Below, in pieces: positions 47,169 through 59,167 of a stretch of DNA of 64,000 nt. The notes below the pieces were generated by a model. It saw only the letters and a list, made by a program, of their open reading frames with translations, was not told the DNA's origin and made no database searches. How positions within the stretch are numbered: the first letter of the stretch is position 1; every line of letters begins with the position of its first letter. Origin of the DNA: Paramarasmius palmivorus (lineage: Eukaryota > Basidiomycota > Agaricomycetes > Agaricales > Marasmiaceae); assembly GCA_037176845.1 (NCBI GenBank), contig JAYKXP010000010.1, positions 248,001 to 312,000 of the forward strand, written 5' to 3'. The translations under genes and the position numbers were made by a program.

Positions 47169-49135
47169 TTTCTGGAGAGTACCAGTCCCAGTCCATCTTC
47201 CAGGGACCAGCGGTGGAAGGTGCACGATTCGATAGAGGAGATAAAGTTGGGTGATTTTAACCAGCCTATCGCTAACTTGGTGGGTACTTAAGTCGGCTTG
47301 GGTTCCCGTAGTTGATACCATTACTGATTAATTATGGCTAATGTCCCTGGATATGTACATTCAGCCTCTTCGGTGATCCTATCATGCAGGATAATGGATG
47401 GTTTGAGTACAGATGGGTAATTGTAGGTACACTCACGGCGGTTGACAGTCACGCAAGCCACGAACCGATTACACAGCTGAAAAAGCCGGGATATTCCTAG
47501 TAAGGACCGACTTCATTGACCCGACCTGTCAGCGCCTCTATCAAAGTCTACCCATACAGATGACGCTGATGATTGATCATATTTTATGCCAAAGGCTGTT
47601 CAGATTGTGCGAACGATTCTCGCCTTAGGCTTGTCCTACAGCAGGAGTTGAAATGTCTCTGCCTAAATTTCGGATCTATATGGTTTCAGAACATCAGGTT
47701 CGCGTTTCAATTCAGTACAAGAGACACCGCGAAACTGCATGCACCTTGCTCATCTCCATCTCCAGAAACTTCGTACACCGACTTCCACTAAATAGAGCGG
47801 ATTGACGTTCGTTCCTGGCAGTTCCTCGGGCATCAATGGGATTTGACCGAAAGTTCCTTAGTCTGGCGATGAAACATCGTCGGAGTCTTTCGGCGCGCTT
47901 GCTTGGCTAGCGTTGTAGAGTCAGAAGAGTCGTTATTTCAAGTTTAGCAATAGTAACGCACCCATTCAGACTCGAATATTCCTCCAAAGATCTCTGAACC
48001 GGCTCGAAGCAAGTTTCCGGGAAGTGGGTTGGGTATTTGACGTCTTGACGCCTGAACCGAGCTTCACGAAGTATCAGATTTACAATGAATCTTTTTGAAC
48101 ACTAGTAGCTATGCAAGCCTTAGCATAGTGACTGAAACAAGATATAAGGGTTAACTTACAGTGCCTTAGAAGAACGAGAAGAAAGACAAGTCATAGCGAG
48201 ATATACGAAAAAATAGGAATCGGACATGGAAGAGCGAATTGAAAAGGTGAGCCCTGGGAAATCTTGGAACCCTGGCGTAGACCCTCGTAGACCTCAATCT
48301 GCCCTTTCTGTGTTCTTTTCTACTCGCTCTCCTACATTTGGACCGGGGCGTTGATGTTTCAACAAGCTTGTGAAGGAATCCAGACTTTTACATCTTCGAT
48401 ACAGAATTGCGCCGCCGCCGTCTTTCAATACGCTCCTTGAAATTCCACCAACTGTACCTCAGCGAGCTTGACACAGCCCGATGGAGATGCAGATACCTCA
48501 CCTCGAGTCGTCAAATACCCACTGTTCAGTACCTCCGACCACGACTCATATGCGAGAAAACCCGTTCGGCTCAAAACCACCTCTGTTTCGTTGATATGAT
48601 GGACACACAACACGAACGATTCACTCAGACCGCCAGTTCATTCGTCAATTGATTATACCCTCAGCCTATTTTGCATACTCGCGATCCCGGCTCGACTCGG
48701 GTTTCAAGGATAACTCCTCTCAGGTCTTTGTGTGTTCCTTAATACTGGGACCGTATAAGTACAAATCTCGGAAAAGCCCCAACGATCTCCCTACAGTGTC
48801 ACATTCTAGTAAGTCTATTCATGCACTAGATCCATTTCAATAGAGCATTGCTCAATCTCCTGTTCTATCCAAGTCTCAATGTCTTCAGCGTTCGATAATC
48901 CATAACCGACACTCATAACCCCCGAGTCATTTGTCATCTCATCACGCCAGTAAAACCGAACAGCCTTTCATTGCTCAGTACTCACTTCCGATCCGTGATT
49001 TACCAAAGTGAACGACACTTTGAATTTAACGGATTGGACCAGGAACAGCTTGGAGACTCGAAGATATTTCAAGGCCTATCAAATCACAAAAAAACAACCA
49101 CTCACCCGGGCTTGCCGCCTTACCCAACCATCGAA
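47169..49135. other. upstream region of copy D, partly duplicated
   Basis: Parts of this stretch (about 47,170-47,330 and 47,790-48,250) match the region upstream of copy E (51,150-51,330 and 51,930-52,420). Short frames around 48,400-48,650 lack any recognisable feature. No gene is supported. Confidence 0.5.
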
Positions 49136-49275
49136 ATGGAAGATACGCTGCTGGCACTGAATGACATAAGAGACCAGTAAGTAAAACGAACTTGTTCTCT
49201 CCCGATGGTGTCTAAAAGCGCGATTTCCAGTCATATTCATCAAGTCTTGCAGGTCGTTGCCGTAGGTCGGTTTTA
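49136..49275 (+). pseudogene. orphan 5' fragment of a DUF6533 gene
   Basis: The ATG at 49,136 gives MEDTLLALNDIRD, followed by a GTAAGT intron and a second exon reading HIHQVLQVVAV. This is the exon 1 / exon 2 arrangement of the family (compare SHVREH / YVHSLMQIL). No WDHIITL or PKSRSS exon follows; the sequence passes into the downstream flank of copy E. It is a truncated leftover of another plus-strand family member. Confidence 0.6.
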
Positions 49276-49523
49276 GCGACCCTATCGTGTCGATTCATTA
49301 CAGATCTTGCTCAAATCGTAGTGAGCCGAACAGATAGGCAGCAGTATTATACTATTCAGAAAATAAAAGATCGCGTTAGCCCCGAACGCGTTTGGTTTTG
49401 AAGAAGATATGGAATTGGCCTGGTCTTTGACACCTGCTTCAATAAGTCACCCCGAGGGGCGTAGCATTAGACAGTGTTCATTGATAGCGTATCTTCTGTT
49501 CACATAGAATAATGTCTCAATGT

Positions 49524-51148
49524 CTACGGAAGCCTTAAGTCTCCCGCATCTTCCCAATCTCTCGCTACAAGCGTCCGGGTTCGCACCCTCCACGTCTGTA
49601 TGATTTCTGGGTGTGTCGAGTGGGAGTCCTGGAATCTGACGTTTTCGTGCAAATTGAGCATAAGGCGGCATAACATTGCGGCCGATATGCTACAAAGGGA
49701 AATCAATAACTCTGGATGACTCAAGATTCCGAACATCTGAAACTCACCAGCTCGCAAAGGCAGATAAACCGCCGCTCATAAAGGGCTAGTTGATGATCAA
49801 GGAACCATGGATGAAATTGATTTCGTTCGAGATGAGGAGACTTACACCGCATAACTGTAAGCAATTCAGTGAGCCAACGGTAAGGCAGACCAGGCACAGA
49901 AAAGACTCACATAAAAGGTCAAAATATTGGCCAAATTCGCTAAAGCCATTATGCTGAAAAAAGTATTGTGCAACCCGTCAGCCCGAGCGACGTCAAATCA
50001 AGGAGAGGGACAGAATGACATACGCAAAATACATTGCCCCGTCTCGAAACATCAATGGGAGTAGTGCCATGGCCTCTGGGCTTTCCTGCGATCGACTACG
50101 GCGCCAATACTGATACGTTCGGTAGGCAGTGAGAAGGAAGACCACAGTATCGTAGAAAAACATGACCATCCAAAGACCCGCAATGCCTGTATTTCGAGTT
50201 CAGCGCTCTTTCATCGAGCAATAACCGTTGAAGAGCGTACGGAGAGAACTGTGAAAGTGTCAATCTTGAGAAAGCTAATGCAGGCATTCCACCTACGTTC
50301 CACGAGACGTCCCGATATGGCACCCAAACTGAACAGGGTATCGTATGGAACCTTGACCCGAAAGTGCATACTACCGGCCTATTCTAGATCTGCAAGACAT
50401 TCAAAAGATCCACACTCACACCGGCTAATCCACATCCCATCGAGGCGGTCAGGCCGTAGAGTATCAACACTCGCTTGTCCGTGGCATACAATGCGTACAA
50501 ACGCAATGTTAGCAATGCTTGAAGGCCGCGTTAGCAACAAGCACCGTTGATACGAAAAGGCAGACGGACTACAAACAACAGCTTGACATATGAAAAGGTT
50601 GACTTGTCGATATAGACTGTATTGGCTACACCTGACGGCGAAGGGTGAGGCGTGATGAGTTTCCGTGATCAGGAGGAACGTTACCCCTAGTGTGGCACTA
50701 TGTTAGCAAGCGCTAGGTATCGCTATGGCTGAAGACACACCTTATCTGTCCAAGAATCGAGACCTCTCCCTTGAATGGCTACTACCGCGATGTTGCTCGC
50801 CAGTGTAAAATATCGGAATGCCAGATAGAGGATGCTACTCCGAGATTTGGGGTGGCTCCAGATATTTCGCACTTCCGCGTCTGCTAAATAGTCACCGAAA
50901 CCCGTAACGAAGGTTCGAGGTAAAAACCTACCGAATGTTATAAGATAGTCCCAGACAAGTAGTGCTTGGGACAGTTTCACGATTCAGTGTCGAGTCAATG
51001 ACCTAGTAGGATGTAGTTACTAACAAACACCAAAGACTTGCGTTAGTTCATGAATATAGCTAGTCAAAAAATAAGCAATCGCTAGTCCGTTAGCTCCGTA
51101 TTGACTACCAATGAACTGCTACTCACTGATCTGAATAGTGACGTCCAT
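49524..51148 (-). CDS. DUF6533 family multi-pass membrane protein (copy E)
   Basis: The start at 51,148 gives MDVTIQIS. Exons then read LLVWDYLITF, EVRNIWSHPKSRSSILYLAF with RYFTLASNIAVVAI, the LRLYALYATDKRVLILYG-type helix, GIAGLWMVMFFYDTVVFLLT, PLMFRDGAMYFA and SISAAMLCRLMLNLHENVRF, ending at 49,524. It is nearly colinear with copy D, including intron positions and flanks. The signature arginine is changed (RPKSRSS to HPKSRSS), which also occurs in the copy at the right edge of the window. The frame appears intact. Confidence 0.83.
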
Positions 51149-52586
51149 TGTCTGGTGAGTTCCAGTCCCACTCCATCTTCCGGTAGGTTAGAAAGGTGCG
51201 GGCTCCAAAAGAGAAGAGTAAAGGCCACAAATCATGACCGGCGTATAATGAAGGGAGGTGGTCAAGCCTGTCAAGTTGGGTTTGGGTTCCCGTGGCAGAT
51301 ATGATCACTGATTGATTATGGCCCTCGGCATGTACATCCCTCCTTCTGGTGATCCTATCATCCAGGTGTAAAACCACGGCCCACGAAATGGACGATTTGC
51401 GACTAGGTGATCATAAGGTCGCCATAAGGTATACATACCATCCTCGGTACGGGTAAGGGCAGAGCGACGAACCTGCTACACAGCTGAACAAGCCGAGATA
51501 AAACCGAAACTACCGCCATTAATAGTAAGGATCCAGCTTCATTGACTTGAGCTGATCAACCTGTCGGCGCTTAGTAGATGACGGCGCTGATGGTCAACGA
51601 ATTTCGCATGCTCTTATCTGACGCTGGAATGAAATGGGCTTCTGGCAGTGGCAAAGATCTTCAAGTCTGGAACCTTTGGGACAGCTCTGCCTAACTTTCG
51701 ACGCTTTCTATGTGGCTTCAGGGCATCATATTCACCCGTCTCAAATCAGCACAAAGAACACCGCAAGACCGCATGCATGTAGTCACCTCGCTCATCCCTA
51801 TCCCCAGAAGGTTCTTCCCCTGAGCTCTAAGAGTCACGTTCACAGAAACAGCATTCCCAAATCGGCTATATATCTCCTCTCTATTCGGTGCTCTCTCATC
51901 TCGTGTACAGCTTTCATCGAATAGTGCGGACTGATGTTCGTTTCTGACAGTTCCGCGGCACAAGCATCAATGGGGTTTGACCGAAAATCGACTGGTTTGG
52001 CGATAAAACGTCGTCGTCTTTCAGTGCGCTTGCTTGGCTTAACGTTGTAGAGTCAGAAGACTCCATATTTTAAGTTTAACAATAGTAACGCACCCATTCG
52101 GACTTGAATATTCCTCGAAAAATCACCGGACCATCGCAAAACACGTTTCCCGAAAGTAGTATCGCGTAAAACTGGGTGGAGCGGGTGTTGGGTGTATATG
52201 GCCTGACGCTGAACTGAGCTCCTGAAGTGACAAGTCTATGATGAATCTTTCGGAACATTAGCAGAACTATGCAAGTATTAGCATAGTGATTGAACGAGAC
52301 GCAAGATTAACTCACGGTACTTTAGAAAAAGATAAAAGATAGGTCATAATGGGATAAATGTGACACGGAGATGATTTAGGAATCGGATGTGGAAGAGCGA
52401 ATTGAAAAGACAAGCCCTGGGAAATTTGACCTTTCTAGGCTTTCCTCTCCTGGCATTCATGGGCACGTCAAAGTCTCTCATTGGCCAAATTACTTGGTAA
52501 GGTGCGATGCACAAGATTTCAAATTCCAAAGTTGAATTGAGTCCATTCGTGCATGTAAAGTGTTCTAGATAAAGTACATATATGAT
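51149..52586. other. upstream region of copy E, no gene
   Basis: The parts shared with the copy D upstream region are described there. Between 51,340 and 51,930 I see only short frames without features. The last part should hold the 3' untranslated region of the S28 peptidase gene. Confidence 0.45.
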
Positions 52587-54781
52587 CTATAACATGGACA
52601 AAGTGCATCCCAAAAGCATATAATAATGGGATCTCTTGGGCAAGAATCTCAGCGCCGAGTTATTCGTTTTATCTATATCCAGGTTCGTGGTGGTTCGGTC
52701 GGTCGCTTTGAACTTCGGAAGCCACACTTTCATGCTCGCCAGCGCTTTCTGTTGCACATCCAAGATTGTTGGATCAACTAGCCCATTGCTGGTAAGCATA
52801 TCCGAGCAATGGAATCCATCGCTGATCGCTATGGGTCTCGAGTCGGTACTAGCAATATTCTGAGATGGGGCGGATAATGTTGCGGCTAGCCATGGATCAC
52901 CTGAATGTCAATGAACGTGAGATGAATCAAGTCAGAATAGTGACACAACATACGGCGACCGTTCGCCACAAATAACCGGTCAACCTGAATATCCCAACCA
53001 TGGAACGCTGAAGTAGTCTCTAAGACTCGAGGACGATCTGCTAGCGTGAATGTCTTGGGAAAATAGTTGACGCATAGTGAGTGCTATAAACGTGATTCCT
53101 GTCAGATCGTGTCACTTGAATACTCGCGGAATCTCCAACCTGATTATACTCTTCGCTGACCAGACGCGACACGATAGCAGGTGTTCCTTTAGGTGGCCCG
53201 GTTTGATACCATCCAACTTCGTTGCACCTAAGAAACGCGTCAACAAAGGGCAAGACGAAAAAGTCACGAAGCGAGGCTGACACTATCCAGAACCATGAAC
53301 GGTTCCAATTGTCCAAAGAGGTGTCAGTCGAAGTCGTGTTATGAGTGTTGAAGCATGTCCTGGATGAACGGGTTAGATCTAGTAGTTAAACCCATAGAGG
53401 AAGACGAACTTCACGTCGTAATTACCACACACTAAGCGAGGATCAGTAATGAGTTTTGTACCAAAGATTGGAAGCTAACTTTTCTTGATATAAACCTTTC
53501 TGAAATAAAGACCCATGGCATCGTATGCATGCTGTAACCCCCATCCTGAAGACGCTGCTTGCACTCCATCCTTCACTTCCAGCGCGTCGCAGAACTCGAA
53601 AAAGGTCGAGTTAGAATATTCTGGGTCTGGCTGTAGATCCTGCCACCTCGAAATCGGACCTGACACTGTTTCTCATCAGTACCAGAGCAACGCAAAATCT
53701 AGGCTGACCACATACGAGCGCTAGCAACATCATCGGTATACTCAAGAGCCTGCAGTCCGAAGTTCGTTTTTATGGCTTTGATTTCCGCTTGGGTACCATT
53801 CGCGAATTTCTCGTCAATGAGTGATATAACTCGTTCGACATCCGCAGAGCAATTCTGAGGCATGTTCTGACGAATCGGTTCAAAGTATTGCCAAAAGTTG
53901 CTTGAGTGCGACATTAGCGAAGAAACATATTCACTGTGGCGAAGACTCACATGATAGGTTGAACGACGCCTGATGACGAGTAACCAGCCCAAAAGATGCC
54001 AGGGTTTCTAGTCGTTATCAGGGTACTGTGGGGTTGAAATATAGACGCTTTGCTCACTTCGCCATCGTCCACGCAGTCAATGCACCTGTTTCTTGAATTA
54101 AACGCACGTCAACAACTGATATGAAAGGTACCCACCAGCATAGCTACCACCAACCAAAATCCACGGGACTTTATTGGGTGGCACTTGGTCGCCTCCAGGC
54201 ATAGGTAGCTTCACGTTCTTCGCAAAATATACCAGATCGTCCATAGCCTGTTGTATGGTGAGGAACTTGAGGCTCTTTTCGCTGAGGTCTGGCTGAGGAT
54301 TCGAGTCTCCGAAGAAACGATGCTCGAGAACTATCGTGGCTCCGTTGAACTTCTGCGCGAATTGGCCCATGATTGAAGAATTAGTGAGGTCTACCCATGA
54401 GTCTCCAGCGTTGGATTCTCCGGGCGTAGATAGGATGATGGGTCCACCTGTATCATGTTCAGTGTTAATGTCGATAGATGAACCAAATGCTGTGTACCGA
54501 CCTGATTTATGGAACTCCCATGTGTGGTAGTATCTTTGCTTGAATGTTCCCATCTTTGGGTTCTGGTGATCGATGAGTTGATTAAACCAGTATTCTTCCT
54601 CGTAGGGAGGAATCGGATTTCGGTTAACATCGGTCGGGTTTCCTGGGGACGTTTCGACAGCACGGCGAGGCAGCCTAGGTCTTCGCATGATATTTGCGTT
54701 CGGTCTGTTATTGGCAACAGTAACCCAGAAACTGGTACACCAAAGGAGGAGGTAGAAGAGCACCCATTGAACGCGGATCAT
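52587..54781 (-). CDS. secreted serine peptidase, family S28
   Basis: This is a prolyl-carboxypeptidase / dipeptidyl-peptidase II type enzyme that cleaves after proline and acts outside the cell or in the vacuole. The start at 54,781 has a signal peptide (VLFYLLLWCTSFWVTVA). The mature part begins around YWFNQLIDHQNP, followed by GGPIILSTPGESNAG and IVLEHRFFGDSNP. The nucleophile serine is in ILVGGSYAG. The catalytic Asp is in FVANGRRDPWL and the His in ISDGFHCSDM, each the usual S28 pattern. The last exon (VQQKALASMKVWLPKFKATD) ends at 52,587. About eight short introns are needed. All catalytic residues are present and the length (around 550-580 residues) is normal. It lies alone between DUF6533 copy E and the aldo/keto reductase. 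Confidence 0.9.
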
Positions 54782-55575
54782 CGGTGTGGGGATGAATGTG
54801 AAAATATAGGATTTGGGTGTAAGGTTAATGCAGGCAGGTCAACCCTTATATGATGGACGTCGACGAGTATTGTCTCTGAGACGTTCAGTCACTGAGCGGC
54901 CGTTTTCGAGGGTTGTACGCGGGTGTCTCTGATTCGTTGGATGTACCTCTAGGAACGAGAGGGCGGTCCAAAGTGAGGGGCTCGATGATAGACCACATCT
55001 ACCGCAGAATTGAGTACAACCTCTATATTGAGACTTGAATTGGGTGCGTACCGAATGGTGTAAATCTATTCTAGTAATATTGCTTGTTCGGAGGAGTCGT
55101 GCTGGACCTCATATCGACTATAGGGACAGAATCGTGCCAAAAATCTTGACTTGGATTAATAGACACGCACCACAAATCGTCCTAAGCTTCTCAAATATTC
55201 TCCATAGCGCTCTAAAGCACGCTCCTAATATGTTCAAGAGAGGCAGTATTGGGGCAGTGACCAGACAAGACCTAAGGTGGCCCTGCGCGCAAGGTATGGG
55301 TGACTTGAACTGAAAACATTCAAGGTGTTTACTTACCATGCTCTAGAGAACGACAGACGCGATAGTCGAGTGACAATCATCGTGAAAGAGTGGGTTCAAC
55401 TCGGAGGCCTGGGAAATTTGCAGTACCGCGACCTTGCACGCGACACTCACACTCACCCATAAAAAACTGTTACTTCAAACTTGTACATCTAATCCTACTT
55501 ATTGCGTACAATCCATCTAAAAGTACACTACGGTAAGCCTTTGGTTCTCCGATACGTCGTTCCCATTCTCACGAA
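54782..55575. other. intergenic, nothing recognised
   Basis: This contains the promoter of the S28 peptidase and the 3' region of the aldo/keto reductase. The short frames at about 55,035-55,340 on both strands show no protein features. Confidence 0.5.
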
Positions 55576-56788
55576 TCACAGTGACGGACTCTCCACATAG
55601 ACCAAATCGATCCAGCCTTCTCCGTACATGTCTCCTGGAATACCTGCACCTGCTTCATCCGCGGCTTTGGTGATCTCTGCAACTTCCTCGGGTGTCAATT
55701 TGACGCTTCCTGCACCGACATTCTCCTTCATGTACTGCCCAATCCCCATCAGCACACCGCACTGAACACCATCAATTCAACCACACTCACCTTGACCTTC
55801 TTTGTCCCCGGGATAGCAAAGAATTCTTCTCCTTGAGACAAAATCCACGCCAACGTCGTCTGTCCAGGTGTCGCGTTATGTTTCTTTCCGACTTCCCCAA
55901 TCTTGTTCACCAACGCGAGAATCTTGGGGAAATTCTCGTTTGAGAACTTGGGAATGAACCTCCTGAAGTCGCCTTCTTCAAAGTCATCAACACTCTTAAT
56001 TTGACCCGTCAACACACCCCTTCCCAGAGGCGAGTACGCGACAATCTTGACACCGAGGGCTTTGGCTTTGGTGAGGAGGTCTTGAGGAGGTCGGAAGAGA
56101 GGTGAATACTCGACTTGGAGAGCGGTTATGGGATGGACGGAGTGGGCACGTTCGAGACCCTTGGCGGTACAGTCGCTGAGACCAAGATGCTTGACTTTGC
56201 CAGCCTTGACGAGGTCGGCCATGGCGCCTATGGTTATTTCGATGGGGGTTTTGGGATCGACACTATGCATGGTCGATAATCAGTAGCACGTACGAAGGAA
56301 GGTGTAGAATACACACCGATGTTGGTAGTATAGATCAACATAGTCCACACCAAGCCTCTTCAGCGACTTCTCGAAGCATTCCCTGACGTATTCAGGGTCT
56401 CCACGAACAGGACCGTCAAATTGAATTCCGAATTTGGTGGCGAGAAAAATGTGAGGGCGCTTCTCTGGGTTCTTTGCAAGCCTATACGCGTATAATTCAG
56501 AACGGCGAACCTTTCATGCTGGAGAGAACGCACCACTTGCCAATGAGCTCTTCAGAATCGCCGTATATATTGGCGGTATCCCAAAAGGTGCATCCAGACG
56601 CGTAGGCTGCATCGAGTACCTTGTGAAACAGTTAGCTGTGAAACGGGTTGATGGCAAGGAACTGATACTTTGAGTCGCTCTTCATCGTTCTCTATGGCAC
56701 CATATCCGCCAGAGATACCCATTACGCCAAAGCCAATGGCGGGCACAAGGCTGGAGCCGAGAGGTCGCTGAGGAATCGAGTTGGACAT
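55576..56788 (-). CDS. aldo/keto reductase
   Basis: This is an NADPH-dependent reductase of carbonyl compounds, (beta/alpha)8 fold, cytosolic. The start at 56,788 gives [20 protein letters not shown]; an upstream in-frame ATG at 56,827 is less likely. The catalytic tetrad is visible: Asp and Tyr in [14 protein letters not shown], Lys in FLATKFGIQ, His in DLYYQHR. Cofactor-binding segments follow: [35 protein letters not shown] and [11 protein letters not shown]. Four introns are needed. The last exon reads [20 protein letters not shown] and ends at 55,576. Length and motifs are normal for the family (about 340 residues). The substrate is unknown; no biosynthetic neighbours suggest one. Confidence 0.9.
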
Positions 56789-57489
56789 AGTGGTTGAGAG
56801 TACAGACGCGTTCGGCATGCTCAGCACCCTTTTATCGATCGGTTCGAAGACACCGCCGCGGCCGAGTGCATCAGGAACGCATTACCATCTTACCTTATAC
56901 ATGATGAATCGGCCGTGAACAGCAAATTGCTACATGAACGTTCTGGAAAGTGATATTTTGGTATCGACAATGACAAAGGAAAAGATATATGACACAGATA
57001 CATGACGCTCGAGTGCCCGAGTCCCAACGCAATAACTTCAAGTCATCCCCGATTTCATCCCAGGTTTGTGGCATCACCGCTCGAAATAAGATTGGAGTCA
57101 TGCAGGAATCGCGTCTGGATTAGGGAAATCAGATGCGAAATGCATGACCTTAGTTCATACCTCTAAGTACCCCGAAAATTCACCACGCGTGGTATAATCC
57201 TGCGAAATGTTCTCGAGTCAGTTTACGGTCACATGTAGATTGGGATGATACTTACAGGGTTCGATGAGAACCACCTAGAACAAGAAACACCGGTTATTAG
57301 CTTGTCTCAAGGAACAATGAAGGAGACGAACCTTGCTTCATGGTAATTCACATTGACGCGTTGACGGCTGAGATCCACCAACCGATGCTCCAAGCCTCAA
57401 AAATGTAAGTAATCTACAACACATGAAGCTGGAGAAATAGAAAAAGAAACGAAAGAAACAATGCCCCGGAAGAAGTGAACCCAAACCGT
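56789..57489. other. intergenic, nothing recognised
   Basis: This contains the promoter of the aldo/keto reductase. From about 57,270 the duplicated block shared with 14,340 and 40,510 begins. Confidence 0.5.
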
Positions 57490-58258
57490 TCACTGGGGAA
57501 CCGCGTTGTTGTTGAGCATCATTTCGAGCAGAGATGGAGGTGTAACCCGGCGCGCACGCTTGACGGATTTTGCGTCTTCGGAAACGGTCAAGAGCTTGAT
57601 GTTTTCCTTGTTTCGCCGAGTCGTGCGAGGTGGAGTTGCGGTAGTTGCTGACCAAAGCCTCGGAATAGGGGCCTTCTTGACGGGAGTCGCGGGAGAGATA
57701 GTCGAGTTGCCAATCCATCGGAGGGGTGCAGAAGCGGTGGTGGTGATTCTGTTCTTGATGGGTGTAGCAGGAGATACAGTCAAGTTGCCGAACCATTCTA
57801 TAAGGGCCGACGCCGATGTCGAAGGCTTCAGTTGTTCGAATTCCTGTTCAGAAGAGAAGCTATCAAGGTAAGCATCAATAATATCATCCGTATCGTCTTC
57901 AATCTCATCCTCATCCACCACCTCAGCTTCACCTTCCTCGACTGACCCCTTTTTGACAAAGTCAGCAGATTCAAGTGGAAGCTTACTGTTGATGAAGGCC
58001 AAGGCGTCGACCTCGCGTCCAGTGAGTGCAGGGCGCAAGACATTGTAGAAGACGTCGCCAGCGGCCTTGAACGCGATCTGTTCGACGAAGTCGAGCTTGG
58101 GGGGCTATGAGACACGCGAGATTAGCTCCGAGACATCGAGGAGTAAATGACAGGGGACATACCAAGAAGACGTCGACACAGGCAGGAGAAGTAGCGGAGA
58201 TCATAGCAGATTGCATAGTAGAATTCACGTCTGGCAAGCAGAGATGATGAGGGTTCAC
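57490..58258 (-). CDS. unknown duplicated gene, copy 2 (intact)
   Basis: The start at 58,258 gives MNPHHLCLPDVNSTMQSAMI, then SATSPACVDVFL. A 58-nt intron (58,107-58,164) joins in phase 0 to PPKLDFVEQIAFKAAGDVFY. The body has an acidic stretch (EEGEAEVVDEDEIED), a predicted helix (IIDAYLDSFSSEQEFEQL) and a duplicated motif (WFGNLTVSPATP, WIGNSTISPATP). The tail is basic (TPPRTTRRNKENI, KRARRVTPP) and ends at 57,490. No known domain is recognised; composition suggests a nuclear protein of about 235 residues. Being intact, it is the reference for copy 1 and the fragments at 40,510 and 45,126. Confidence 0.65.
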
Positions 58259-59167
58259 AAAAAAGATTGCGAATAGGGTCTAAAATGGAGAGGCGAGGAA
58301 TTTATAGTCCCTTGCGGTGTCCCACGCTATGGTCAGGTCATGCTTTTTAACGCATAGAACGTCGCGTTGGTTAATCCTAAGTACGTGAAGACAGAGGTAG
58401 CGGTCCAACGCGTACAACGGAAAACTATGAACAAGAACATTCGGTCGTCGATATCCCTTCCTAGACTTGCTAGAAGCCGCAAGTATTTAGCCATGGGTAA
58501 GATTGCAGGGACCATTGATACACACCTTCTCTTCAGCAGTGTCGCTTTCAGCAGCCTAAACTCTTCACAAGCCAGCCTTGCGACAGATGAATCGCCAGCA
58601 AGGTGGGAATCTCTGTGAATGCAATTCTCCGAGTCTGCAGATATTCTCGATGATCCATGGGTGAGAGTAAAGAATTCCCTCGACCCCGGGTAACCGAGGA
58701 TTCGCTTTCACCTCCTCCATCATGATCTTTTCGCGGCACCTTCCATTGTACATGTACCCGCTCAAGCTGAGCCCTTCGACAGACTCCCGACAACTACCCG
58801 ATCCACACTTTACCCAGAATTGATCGTTTCCCTGTCCAAATAGTATCCCTCAACATTCCCGTCTTAACGCGCCCACAGATACGCCTCCCTGCCATAGCCC
58901 AGTCACTAGGAAAGCCAGATGTGTATTCTTCCTGGTTACAGCCGTCTGCTACTAACACAAAACAGTACCAATTTCTGCTCTCGCGATCATTTCGCAGGGC
59001 CGCCCATGCGTAACCCGACTGCCGGGCTCTTTGCGACTCCCGACAGTGTTGATACATCAATCATTTCGCCAGGTGATATTATGATACTCATCGAGTATTC
59101 TTGGTTTTAAGTAGCCTATGATAAGCTGCAATCGGTCTCTACATTTTTCCCGCCGTTGATACTCAAA
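58259..59167. other. upstream block of copy 2 and promoter region of DUF6533 copy F
   Basis: Up to about 58,560 this matches the upstream region of copy 1. From about 58,900 the sequence resembles 63,040-63,310, the region upstream of DUF6533 copy G, including the shared CGATCATTTCGCA and the TTTTAAGTAGCCTATGA or TTTAAGTAGCCTATGA tract. It is the duplicated promoter region of copies F and G. No gene is supported. Confidence 0.5.

Noticed and set aside
57338..57796. 151-codon open frame on the minus strand
   Set aside because: It is an out-of-frame shadow of the duplicated unknown gene; the other frame is conserved between copies.
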